A stretch of DNA of 64,000 nt from Bacteroidota bacterium (GTDB taxonomy: Bacteria > Bacteroidota > Bacteroidia > Flavobacteriales_D > Crocinitomicaceae), in contig JASBTZ010000008.1 in the NCBI GenBank assembly GCA_030148165.1, positions 248,001-312,000 of the forward strand. Reading direction: 5' to 3'. Under the pieces are notes generated by a model. It was not told the origin of the DNA. It worked only from the letters and a program-made list of their open reading frames with translations, and did not search any database. Position 1 is the first letter of the stretch, and the number at the start of each line of letters is the position of its first letter. Positions 50,086-58,648 of this stretch are shown piece by piece. The translations under genes were made by a program, and so were the position numbers.

Positions 50086-52476
50086 TTAGCGGATAATGTT
50101 CAAGTGACCACTGATCATTTTACGTGCATCGTTCTTCTCGAGCTTGAAATCGATCTTCCAGGTATAAGTACCCTGAGGAACTATTTCACCATGGTATGTA
50201 CCATCCCAACCAACTTCAGCATTGTACGATTCGAACATGATCTCTCCCCATCTATTGAAAATGATCAAATGGAAGTCATATGGATCGAATCCAGAAACAA
50301 ACACCGGTTGCCAGTTTTGATTATACTCATCTCCATCCGGAGTAAAGGTGTTCGGAATGAAATAGATTAATTCTTCCCATACCTGAATAGGAATATAAAG
50401 TGTATCTGTACAACCTAGTTCAGAGAATGCGATCAACATAACCATATAACCTCCTGATTCTTCATCCGGGAATAGGTGTGTTGGATTCACTTCATTTGAA
50501 ATCGGTGAACCATCACCAAAATCCCAGACATATGTTACCGCATCCTGAGTAAGGTTCGTAAAGTCAACTTCGGTATTCAAGGTAGACAGAATGGTTTCTG
50601 TTGTAATAACGTTTGCCGTAGGAATTACATCACCAATGATGAGGGTATGAGTCACAAAAGACTGATTTCCACAATCATCAGTTATGCTGTAAGTTCTTGT
50701 AACTGTCTCTGGACAGAATCCGCCATCTGAGACTTCGCTATAGAATGCTACTACCGGGTTTCCACAATTATCTGCTTCATCCGTAACTACACTCGGGTCT
50801 GGTGCAGGCAGCGTAATAAACTCCTGTGTCAGTGGGTTACTGGCTGTTGGAGGTGTCTGATCATGCACCGTAATTGTCATCGATGATGTAGCTGTGTTAC
50901 CGCAGTTATCTGTGTACGTCCAAGTTCGTGTAATAATTTCCGGACATGTTTGATTGTTCGAAACATCCACTCCGGTTACCATTCCTTGACCGTCACAGTT
51001 GTCCGTCCATTGAATATCCGTCATCCCAGGAATATCACTTGGACAATCCACCGTTATGTTAGCTGGTGTAGAGGCTAGAACCGGTGCTGTTATATCTTCA
51101 ATGATAATATTCTGAGTTACATCAACATAGCTTCCGCATGTATCCTGAACACGATAAGTTCTTGTAATGGTTTCCGGGCAAGATAAGCCGTCTGATAGGT
51201 CACTTAACCAGGTAACGGTTGGTACTCCGTAGTCATCAGCCTCAGTTGTGATAACTAATGGATCCGGAGCTGGAACATCGGCAATACATTCAACATTGAT
51301 ATCCGGTGCGTTGCTTGCCGTTGGTGGCATATCTACGTAAACAGTAGTTGGATACTGACATCCAACGTTGATTGACCAGCCACAGCTTAATCCAGGGTTA
51401 ACAGCCATTAACGAAGTTGCCTGACAAGTAAAATCTCCTGCATCGTTGTTATCAGCATTTCCTGTTCTCGAGAAACTATAAGGGTTTCCACCAACTCCTT
51501 GACAAGGCATTGCCGCACCAGCACCTACCCATTCAGTTCCAAGTGTAATATTAAACCCATTGATCATCGTGTTGAACCCAGCTAGCTGAGCGGCGGTCCA
51601 ACCCCAGGCACAGAAATCAACTACGTTTCCTACGTCATCGATTACAATCGCCCATCCTGGACTTGTACCGTTCCAGAACATGTTCGAACCCCAGTAATTT
51701 GGGTCACCTGAATAATCCGTACGATAGTCTATCGCACAAGGCGCAAATGATGCAGGTAAATTCCAAAGTGTACTATTTACCGCATTTACATTTGTATAAG
51801 AGTTACTAATGGCGCATACCCATCCAGCCGTATTTACGGGTGTTGTGTAAAGATTTGTGATTTCGAGGTAATCTTCGTTGTTACCACCACCGAAGAATCC
51901 TTCAAGACCACACTCGGTAATTAAGATAGATCCACCACCACCACCTGCTTGTCCGGATACTTGCACAAAGTAAGTAACTGAATCCGTTGTTAGGTTCGGT
52001 GTGATCAATACATCGGTAGCTGACATTTGGTTGCCCAGGTCATCATACCATCCGATTGTTCCCGTATATCCACTCGCTGTGAGGGTTGTACTGGTGTTAT
52101 AACAAATGTTTGTTATACCTGAAACAGAAGGTTGCGGAGTCACATTTACTGAAAACGTATCTGAAACTACTGTTCCCGGACATGCGCTACATCTTGCGCT
52201 TACTGTATATAATGTTGTTGTAGTAGGATTAATGCTAAATGCGGTTGAGGTTGTCCAGGGTTGAACCGTAGTGGCACCTGTGGTAACTTCAAATTCATAA
52301 TTTCCTCCCGCACACGATCCGTTTGCCGAGAAAGTGACATTTGCAGTGTCCCCTTCGCATATTCCAACCGGTACGGGTTGAATAAAGACTCCTGTAGCTC
52401 CGCATTGCGCTGAAGCTGAATTCGAAAGGCTAATACCGGCAAATAATAGTAGTAGGTATGTTAAATTCTTCATCAT
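50086..52476 (-). CDS. Large secreted protein with gliding-motility-associated C-terminal domain
   Basis: 796 residues. Signal peptide; Cys-rich Ig-like start; a lamin-tail-like domain (SILITECGLEGFFGGGNNEDYLEITNLYT); two or three HYR-like repeats, each with PETITRTYRV or CPEIITRTWTY and DNCG; a PKD domain (VTYVWDFGDGSPISNEVNPTHLFP); and a C-terminal CHU_C-type domain (FIPNTFTPDGDEYNQNWQPVF...FNRWGEIMFES...GWDGTYHG...GTYTWKIDFK). The last is the type B T9SS signal common to surface adhesins of gliding Bacteroidetes. Likely a surface adhesin or matrix protein. The small secreted protein gene upstream ends 1 bp before it. Confidence 0.85.
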   Translation of the reverse strand: MMKNLTYLLLLFAGISLSNSASAQCGATGVFIQPVPVGICEGDTANVTFSANGSCAGGNYEFEVTTGATTVQPWTTSTAFSINPTTTTLYTVSARCSACPGTVVSDTFSVNVTPQPSVSGITNICYNTSTTLTASGYTGTIGWYDDLGNQMSATDVLITPNLTTDSVTYFVQVSGQAGGGGGSILITECGLEGFFGGGNNEDYLEITNLYTTPVNTAGWVCAISNSYTNVNAVNSTLWNLPASFAPCAIDYRTDYSGDPNYWGSNMFWNGTSPGWAIVIDDVGNVVDFCAWGWTAAQLAGFNTMINGFNITLGTEWVGAGAAMPCQGVGGNPYSFSRTGNADNNDAGDFTCQATSLMAVNPGLSCGWSINVGCQYPTTVYVDMPPTASNAPDINVECIADVPAPDPLVITTEADDYGVPTVTWLSDLSDGLSCPETITRTYRVQDTCGSYVDVTQNIIIEDITAPVLASTPANITVDCPSDIPGMTDIQWTDNCDGQGMVTGVDVSNNQTCPEIITRTWTYTDNCGNTATSSMTITVHDQTPPTASNPLTQEFITLPAPDPSVVTDEADNCGNPVVAFYSEVSDGGFCPETVTRTYSITDDCGNQSFVTHTLIIGDVIPTANVITTETILSTLNTEVDFTNLTQDAVTYVWDFGDGSPISNEVNPTHLFPDEESGGYMVMLIAFSELGCTDTLYIPIQVWEELIYFIPNTFTPDGDEYNQNWQPVFVSGFDPYDFHLIIFNRWGEIMFESYNAEVGWDGTYHGEIVPQGTYTWKIDFKLEKNDARKMISGHLNIIR

Positions 52477-52477
52477 C

Positions 52478-52819
52478 TTATTTATGTGATTCTACTTCAA
52501 TGAGATCAGCATCAAACATGCTTAGGTTTAAATTGATCTCTTTCGCTCTTACCAACACTTTATCGATCTCTTCGATCGTAATCTCCAGGTCATCTAGTTC
52601 ATTCGCACTAAGAATTTCATAGAATTCATTCAGTCTATTAATCAGATCTTCAACAATATAGCGTGCGTCTTCTGAAATAGGATCGTCAATTCCGAAGGAT
52701 TGTTCCATCAGTATTTCATCCATTGATTTTTTACACTGAATTTCACTTGATTGCTGTGCAGATACTGTTAACCCGAGCAGGATCACCGTGATTGCGGTTA
52801 GTAGTAGATTCTTTTTCAT
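52478..52819 (-). CDS. Small secreted protein, unknown function
   Basis: 113 residues: signal peptide (MKKNLLLTAITVILLGLTVSAQ), a single Cys, then helical acidic residues (SEDARYIVEDLINRLNEFYEILSANELDDLEITIEEIDKVLVRAKEINLNLSMF) that could form a helical hairpin. It is 1 bp upstream of the large adhesin gene in the same orientation, and may be a partner of it. No family recognised. Confidence 0.6.
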   Translation of the reverse strand: MKKNLLLTAITVILLGLTVSAQQSSEIQCKKSMDEILMEQSFGIDDPISEDARYIVEDLINRLNEFYEILSANELDDLEITIEEIDKVLVRAKEINLNLSMFDADLIEVESHK

Positions 52820-53027
52820 ATTGTTAGCTCTTGCTAATTGGACATGAATTTAGCTATTTATCAGCTGAATGCCAAGTCCTTTTATTATTGTTTTCATTAG
52901 ATATAACGTAGATTTGAGTCTTAGGTTGCGTTGAATTCGTCTGAATTTGAGTATCTCGAGTGATCTGCTCCGTTGTTAATATGAAAAAATCATTATTTTT
53001 GCCGTCGCAAAGTCATTTTGCATCCCG

Positions 53028-53101
53028 GGTCGCGTAGCTCAGCTGGATAGAGCATCTGCCTTCTAAGCAGACGGTCACAGGTTCGAATCCTGTCGCGATC
53101 A
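53028..53101 (+). tRNA. tRNA-Arg (TCT)
   Basis: Seventy-four bases. Acceptor GGTCGCG pairs with CGCGATC (one G-U), the D-arm is TAGCTCAGCTGGATAGAGC, the anticodon stem TCTGC/GCAGA encloses CTTCTAA with anticodon TCT, and the T-arm has GGTTCGAATCC. CCA is not encoded. No integrase is nearby. Confidence 0.95.
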
Positions 53102-53110
53102 CTCTGATCA

Positions 53111-53141
53111 AAGCGCTACCCAATGGGTGGTGCTTTTTTTT
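53111..53141 (+). terminator. Terminator of tRNA-Arg
   Basis: AAGCGCTACCC and GGGTGGTGCTT form an 11-bp stem with two G-U pairs around AAT, followed by a T run. Confidence 0.8.
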
Positions 53142-53321
53142 GTGAGCCGAATCTGAGTTTGCTCAAGTGAGGATCAAGGAAAAAGCGGCTAAATCGCGTA
53201 GCGATAGTGCTTTGATCCACTGCACGTCGTTCGCGAGGGATCACGGAGTATTCCTGCTTGCTCAAGTGAAAACTAAGAGCAAACCCAACACTCATTCAAT
53301 GTTATTCGTTAATTTGTTGAC

Positions 53322-54914
53322 GTGAAACACCTTATTTTCATACTACTATTACTTTCGACTTTTCATTGCTTTTCCCAAAGTCCAGGATTGAATTGTGAGT
53401 TGGGCTTTAACAATAATTACAGACAGCTGAGTCAAGGCGTGGTCTTGGCAGGAGAACATTCCTACATGCTAGAACGCGAGTCCGTTGCAAATTCATTCTT
53501 TACATACTGTTATTTAAAAAAGATCGACACGACAGGGAATGTGCTTTGGTCCGAAAACATAATGCCGTCGTTTCACGAGTATACGGATATGAAGGAAATA
53601 ATAGTCTCCGAAAATAATGATATATACGTCCTTGGTTGGGGGACTCAAATGTGTGACGTTGGTACTTTTTCTGATTTCTTTATAAGTAAATACGATTCAA
53701 ATGGAAACGAATTATGGACCAGAACCTGGGCCGAACAAAACTGGTTTGACTTTAGTTTAAAAGGATTGAAGATGATTGGTTCCGGAAATTTAAGTTTGAG
53801 TTTCACTGACAACATTAACAACCCAAATGAGACCAGGATATATAGCATTAATGGTACAGGAAGTTTAATAGATAGTCTTATTGTATCCAAGCCATTGCTG
53901 GATGGAATAGATAGTCTTGTTGGCTTCAATAGAATAGGTTTTCAACAAGATTCACTTTTTGGTTTCGATAACTCAGGAAACACGTCTGTATCCAGATCTT
54001 TCAGTTCGGATATTCAGGATATCCAGGTTCTAAACGATTCACTATATGTATTGACGATTGACAGTATCTATGTGTTTGATTCGGGTTTTCAGCTTATTAA
54101 TGGAACTGACCTGGTCGGTTATTCCAAATACAGCCACTTAAGTGTATCTACAACGAATGTTGAATTCGCGAGTAATTCAGGGGCATCTCTTTCTATTCAT
54201 GTCTTGGATCATAACTTACAGGTTGTAAGTACAGAAACTATTGCTTTGCAATTGACTACGGAGGACCACTTTAACTATAATGATGAACACATTTCAATAG
54301 TACGCCTTCACGATTTAACTTCCTATACTGCAATACGGTACCTTGACTATTCAAGGAATTCATCTCAAAATACAGTTGTAAATACAACTGACATTGGTGT
54401 CATTGATCTGGTTGCGACACAAACAGAGGTGACATACGCAGGGAATCCGGGAGTTTACACCATTAAAATTTGGGCGGATGCCTTAGTAAAAAACTATGGT
54501 GATAATATTTTAGATGCATGTAGGATAAATCATGTTGTCTCTCCATGGGGAATTTGCAATGCAAGTGTTTATACCGAGCAATTTTCAAATCTAAATCTTC
54601 AACCAAACGATTCAGCATGGATTAGTTTAGGACTCATTCACTACGACACAGAATTCTTCGGAGACACTATTTCATGGGATGTTTGTGCGTATACCAGCCA
54701 CCCAAACTATGTATCGGACCTGAATGTACCCAATGATGATTATTGCGAATTGTTTATATTGGGTTATGTCGGCATGAATGAATTAGATTTAAATAGCAAG
54801 AAGCTAGTTAGAGTAATTGACTTGATGGGACGTGAAACAGAAGATAAGCCCAACACTGTGCTGATCTACATCTACTCAGACGGTACAACAGAGAAAGTGT
54901 TTAGGGTGGAGTGA
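53322..54914 (+). CDS. Secreted protein with a T9SS-like C-terminal tail
   Basis: 530 residues from a GTG start that gives MKHLIFILLLLSTFHCFSQ, a signal peptide. The body (about residues 40-300) is beta-propeller-like with repeats of WxE and DxxGN motifs (KKIDTTGNVLWSENI, SKYDSNGNELWTRTW). A CARDB-like domain follows, with DLVATQTEVTYAGNPGVYTIKIWADALVKNYGDN. The end, LVRVIDLMGRETEDKPNTVLIYIYSDGTTEKVFRVE, is the short sorting-tail form seen in Fluviicola/Crocinitomix-type bacteria. Role unknown; a surface or exported protein. Confidence 0.65.
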   Translation: MKHLIFILLLLSTFHCFSQSPGLNCELGFNNNYRQLSQGVVLAGEHSYMLERESVANSFFTYCYLKKIDTTGNVLWSENIMPSFHEYTDMKEIIVSENNDIYVLGWGTQMCDVGTFSDFFISKYDSNGNELWTRTWAEQNWFDFSLKGLKMIGSGNLSLSFTDNINNPNETRIYSINGTGSLIDSLIVSKPLLDGIDSLVGFNRIGFQQDSLFGFDNSGNTSVSRSFSSDIQDIQVLNDSLYVLTIDSIYVFDSGFQLINGTDLVGYSKYSHLSVSTTNVEFASNSGASLSIHVLDHNLQVVSTETIALQLTTEDHFNYNDEHISIVRLHDLTSYTAIRYLDYSRNSSQNTVVNTTDIGVIDLVATQTEVTYAGNPGVYTIKIWADALVKNYGDNILDACRINHVVSPWGICNASVYTEQFSNLNLQPNDSAWISLGLIHYDTEFFGDTISWDVCAYTSHPNYVSDLNVPNDDYCELFILGYVGMNELDLNSKKLVRVIDLMGRETEDKPNTVLIYIYSDGTTEKVFRVE

Positions 54915-54963
54915 TATTTAACTCCAGCATCATTTTTGCTGTAAACAGAACAAAATTGACAAC

Positions 54964-55374
54964 ATGAACAAACTACTGATACTACCCACATTGCTTTTAT
55001 CGTTGCATGGAATCGCTCAAAAAGATACGGTCAATGTGGATGCAATGAGTCCCATTGAAGAAGTGTTTAGCGGCGAAACCGATAAAGAACCTGAGTTTCC
55101 CGGCGGTTCGCAGGAAATGATGAAATGGATTTCAGAAAGTGTGAACTATCCGGCGCAAGCTGTAAAAGACTCGATTGCAGGAAAAGTTTACGTTCAATTT
55201 ATCGTTGAGAAAGATGGTACCCTGAGTGAAATTGAGATTATTCGTTCCCCTCATGTATTATTATCGGATGAAGTCACTCGTCTTGTAAAAGCAATGCCCA
55301 ACTGGAGTCCGGGTAAATTTGAAGGCGAGACTGTTCGTGTTCGCTACATATTGCCCATTAATTTTTCATTGTAA
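54964..55374 (+). CDS. Soluble TonB C-terminal-domain protein (energy-transducer-like)
   Basis: 136 residues. Signal peptide (MNKLLILPTLLLSLHGIAQ), then a TonB_C domain: EPEFPGGSQEMMKWISESVNYPAQAVKDSIAGKVYVQFIVEKDGTLSEIEIIRSP, with the usual WSPGKFEGETVRVRYILPINF end. There is no proline-rich spacer or membrane anchor other than the cleavable signal, so it should be periplasmic rather than a true ExbB/D-coupled TonB. Such stand-alone domains are frequent in Bacteroidetes; their role is not known. Confidence 0.8.
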   Translation: MNKLLILPTLLLSLHGIAQKDTVNVDAMSPIEEVFSGETDKEPEFPGGSQEMMKWISESVNYPAQAVKDSIAGKVYVQFIVEKDGTLSEIEIIRSPHVLLSDEVTRLVKAMPNWSPGKFEGETVRVRYILPINFSL

Positions 55375-55402
55375 TAAAAAGGGAGCCGTGGCCCCCTTTT
55401 CA
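55374..55402. terminator. Bidirectional terminator between convergent genes
   Basis: AAAAAGGGAGCC and GGCCCCCTTTTT pair around a short loop, giving T runs on both strands between the TonB-like gene and the convergent T9SS gene. Confidence 0.7.
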
Positions 55403-55418
55403 ATTTTTAAAACAATCT

Positions 55419-56363
55419 TTATTGTTTAACGATCTTCGTTGTTTTTGAACGAGTTCCGTCTTTGTATAGAACAGAAACCAAATAGATTCCTTCTTTTAGA
55501 TCAGCAATGTTCACAGAAGAAGAAGTTTCTTGGATGACAACTTTTCCGCTGATATCCGAAATAAGAACCTTTTCAAAGTCGTTTGCTGGAGTAATTACGT
55601 TAACAAAATCAGTTGCTGGATTCGGGAATACACTGAACGTATTGTTGTTTTCCTCATTCAATCCAACGTTTCCGGTTAAATAAGTACCGTATTGGGTAGT
55701 TCCTTGGAATGTAGTAAATGTGGTCATTCCGGCTACCGGATAATGAATTCCTGCTTTGAACCAAATATAAATCTGGACGTCGTAATCAAGTGTTCCACCT
55801 GAATAAGTATCTGTATAAATTTGGGTAAGATAAACTCGAAGAACATCGTTGTAGGTTCCGTTTGGAGTTATTAGTGTACCATAACCATCACAGTCCCAGG
55901 TTGTGTTCCCTGCTCTTGTGAATGGAAATCCACCAGATGTAAATGTAGCTAGGTGATCATCTGTTCCATTCGTTCCCATTGTTAACGGATATTCGAAGTA
56001 AGTCATGTCATTAGAGTAAGTAATAACCGTTCCACCTGCGTCCATTCCCCAGATATATTGTCCTGCAGCTGATTGATCCCAATAAATGGATGCACCTCCC
56101 GTTGGATCATCTTGTGAAAGGTTTGCCTGAGGGAAGGTTCCCGGAGGAGATGTGTAATCAATTGTTCCCGTTGCTTGTGTAGATACGGTAGAAATATCCC
56201 ATGTTTGTCCTGCGCCTGCACTTCCCGGAGAGGTGTAGGTAGACTGAACATAGTCATATGACTCACCGATGTTACCGTTTAAGTCTGCGCCGGTTAAAGT
56301 TACCTGACCAAAACTAATTCCAGCAATGGTCAAGCTGAATAATGAAATGTAGAGTTTTCTCAT
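55419..56363 (-). CDS. Secreted T9SS-sorted protein, unknown function
   Basis: 314 residues. Signal peptide (MRKLYISLFSLTIAGISFGQ); a beta-rich body (about 20-240) with aromatic and Gly/Thr-rich strands (VTLTGADLNGNIGESYDYVQ, GAGQTWDISTVSTQATG), and a tail with FSVFPNPATDFVNVITPANDFEKVLISDISGKVVIQ...GIYLVSVLYKDG...TKIVKQ, the type A T9SS sorting domain. The first half resembles many Bacteroidetes surface proteins of unknown role. No enzyme motif. Confidence 0.75.
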   Translation of the reverse strand: MRKLYISLFSLTIAGISFGQVTLTGADLNGNIGESYDYVQSTYTSPGSAGAGQTWDISTVSTQATGTIDYTSPPGTFPQANLSQDDPTGGASIYWDQSAAGQYIWGMDAGGTVITYSNDMTYFEYPLTMGTNGTDDHLATFTSGGFPFTRAGNTTWDCDGYGTLITPNGTYNDVLRVYLTQIYTDTYSGGTLDYDVQIYIWFKAGIHYPVAGMTTFTTFQGTTQYGTYLTGNVGLNEENNNTFSVFPNPATDFVNVITPANDFEKVLISDISGKVVIQETSSSVNIADLKEGIYLVSVLYKDGTRSKTTKIVKQ

Positions 56364-56604
56364 GTGTTTGATTTTTAAATGTTCCTGTAAGGTACGGAAA
56401 TATATATAAGTCCTATTCGGTCAGCGTCTTGCATTATCAAAAGAGCTGTGTGGAAGAATTATTTTACCGGTGCCTGTAACTTTTTCAAGACTTAAGCATC
56501 TTACTTATAATAATAACAGTTTCAACCGATGTCTGCATCTTGATAGAAACGTTTTCATAAGTACAGTTTATAGGTTAGGTATAGTTTTAGCAGCGCAGAT
56601 ATCC

Positions 56605-56631
56605 AAAGACCCCGACTTTGTTGGGGTCTTT
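56605..56631 (-). terminator. Terminator of the dehydrogenase gene
   Basis: AAAGACCCC and GGGGTCTTT pair around a 9-base loop; an A run precedes them on the + strand, 5 bp beyond the dehydrogenase stop. Confidence 0.85.
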
Positions 56632-56635
56632 TAGT

Positions 56636-57550
56636 TTACATTATTTCGGAGAGAATTTTTGCTGATTCCCTGAGTTTAATAAGTTCATGTTCCGTCAGTT
56701 CTACTTGTTGAATAGCTTTTACGCCAGAAGCAGAAATCATAGTCGGAAGGCTAATATAAATCGGATGGTTCAATTCCAACAATTCCTGAAAGAATGTATT
56801 GGTCTGAATTGACAACGGAATCATTACTTCGTTCCCTTCGATCAGATGGTCCATAATTATTTCTGCACACTTGGAAACACCGTACATCGTACCTTTCTGA
56901 GTTTCTCGGATTTGGAATGCTGCGTTTGTGGTGAGCTCAGCTGCCTTTGTCAGTAAATCGTTTGAAAAATGTTCATTTTGTTCAATTGGCAATCCGTTTA
57001 CAGTTGTCATCGAGTATATCGCAACTTGTGAATCACCATGTTCGCCAAGGACAACAGATTCAAAATCTTCAGGTTGGTAATCGCTTAATTCAGAGAGATA
57101 ATAGGATAATCGAACGCTATCCAGGAAAGTACCGGTTCCAATTACTCGCTCAGGAGGTAAGCCACTGTATTTTTGTACAGCTTGACTAATGAGGTCCACG
57201 GGATTCGTAATGATAATAATAAACGGATTCCGCCTAAGCCGACGCCCTTGAAAAATGGATCTTGTCAATTCAGTATTGCTCTCAGCCGTAGACAATCTTG
57301 ATCCACCATGTATATTTGGAGTTCCGGCGGTATAGAAAATAAAATCGGCCTCATCAAACAACTGCTCATCATTTGTTTTAAGTTCTTTATTTGGATAAAG
57401 GGTCATCCCATGAGCCAAATCCAGGAAAGCACCGGATCGCTCTGGGTCTGGTTCCATTATATTTAGACGTACATTATGTCTATTGTTTAATAACAATAAA
57501 CACAGGGTTGAGCCCACATTACCAAATCCTATGACAGTTACATTTAGCAT
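56636..57550 (-). CDS. Lactate/malate dehydrogenase-family protein
   Basis: 304 residues. NAD-binding Rossmann start (VTVIGFGNVGSTLC), ITNPVDL, GTGTFLDSVRLSYYLSE (in place of GTGT.LDT.R) and the catalytic LGEHGDSQV with the active-site His. The residue that separates malate from lactate use lies in TPNIHGGSR, where malate enzymes carry Arg; no Arg is there, so it is nearer the lactate type, though LDTAR-like changes make the substrate uncertain. A cytosolic 2-hydroxyacid dehydrogenase is the safest name. A strong terminator follows. Confidence 0.75.
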   Translation of the reverse strand: MLNVTVIGFGNVGSTLCLLLLNNRHNVRLNIMEPDPERSGAFLDLAHGMTLYPNKELKTNDEQLFDEADFIFYTAGTPNIHGGSRLSTAESNTELTRSIFQGRRLRRNPFIIIITNPVDLISQAVQKYSGLPPERVIGTGTFLDSVRLSYYLSELSDYQPEDFESVVLGEHGDSQVAIYSMTTVNGLPIEQNEHFSNDLLTKAAELTTNAAFQIRETQKGTMYGVSKCAEIIMDHLIEGNEVMIPLSIQTNTFFQELLELNHPIYISLPTMISASGVKAIQQVELTEHELIKLRESAKILSEIM

Positions 57551-57699
57551 AACAATAAATATGGTGCAAGGTCTAAAAAAAAGCGTGTTTGAAAAATGAT
57601 TATTGTCAATTTATATATCGCCCAGTTTCTCTCCCTTGTTTTTTCAGGACCTGATTAAAATCATTCTTTTATACTTTATGTAAGACTTATTTTTGCGAA

Positions 57700-58644
57700 G
57701 TGGTAGAATTGACATTTCTGATAATAGGACTTTTGGGATTAATCGGCGGAACACAACTAGTGATTCGTGGTGCGATGTTTGTCGCCGACTATTACAAATT
57801 GTCACAAATGTTTGTTGGCGTGACAATATTGGCGATTGGCACAGACCTGCCTGAAATGTTTGTTGCGATAGATGGTGCAATCGAGAAAAGAACGACCGGC
57901 GTCGAAACATCAGGTATCATTATAGGAAATGCTTTTGGTAGTGCGATGAGTCAAATCTCTTTAATCCTTGGTTTTGCCGGATTGATCGGTACTCTGGTTT
58001 TTGCCAGGAAACATTTAATCGCTGATGGACTGATGATACTTTCGTCCATTGTTTTGGTATTTATTCTAGGTTTCGATGGACTGATCACACAGAAGGAGGG
58101 GATTATAATGATACTCGTATACCTGATCTATTATGTTCGGCTCTTTCAGCAGGAGAAAGTCATCAAAAAAGTTCATCAGAAATTCTCTTTAGAGCTTCCG
58201 GTCTATATTCTTTTTCTTGTTATTGGCTTGATAATACTTGCCTACGCGTCTAAGTTGACCGTTGAAAATGCAGTACTTATATCTGAACAGTTGCACATCA
58301 ACCAGTCCCTTATAGGGATTCTTCTTATTGGAGTTGGAACAAGTCTTCCTGAGCTCGCTTTATCAATTGGAGCAGCGAAAAAAAAGGCATATAGCTTGTC
58401 GGTGGGAAATTTGATTGGCAGTAATATTTTTGATCTTCTGATGCCTATTGGGATTGGAGCAACGATTACCGAACTCGAGTTTGACAGGTCTCTAATTCTG
58501 GTTGATTTTCCGATAATGATGGCCGTTACTTTTTTAGCGTTGGCTTTCTTTTACAAAAGAAAAGGACTAACTAAGACCGAAGCAATCATATTGATCGGAA
58601 TATTTTTAGTTTATGCTATATTAAAAATCATGCGACTCTGGTAA
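57700..58644 (+). CDS. Calcium/sodium antiporter (CaCA superfamily)
   Basis: 314 residues from a GTG start (MVELTFLIIGLLGLIGGTQL). About ten membrane helices in two inverted halves, each with the alpha-repeat signature: GVTILAIGTDLPEMFVAIDGA...IIIGNAFGSAMSQ and GILLIGVGTSLPELALSIGAAKKK...LSVGNLIGSNIFDLL. The Glu in each repeat is the ion-binding residue. Expected to expel Ca2+ in exchange for Na+. It ends 4 bp before a Ca2+-type P-ATPase gene, so both exporters are made together. Confidence 0.9.
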   Translation: MVELTFLIIGLLGLIGGTQLVIRGAMFVADYYKLSQMFVGVTILAIGTDLPEMFVAIDGAIEKRTTGVETSGIIIGNAFGSAMSQISLILGFAGLIGTLVFARKHLIADGLMILSSIVLVFILGFDGLITQKEGIIMILVYLIYYVRLFQQEKVIKKVHQKFSLELPVYILFLVIGLIILAYASKLTVENAVLISEQLHINQSLIGILLIGVGTSLPELALSIGAAKKKAYSLSVGNLIGSNIFDLLMPIGIGATITELEFDRSLILVDFPIMMAVTFLALAFFYKRKGLTKTEAIILIGIFLVYAILKIMRLW

Positions 58645-58648
58645 GTAT

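Noticed and set aside
53142-53321. Repeat of TTGCTCAAGTGA at about 53159 and 53258 after tRNA-Arg
   Set aside because: Two short copies with no flanking gene or hairpin logic; too weak to call.
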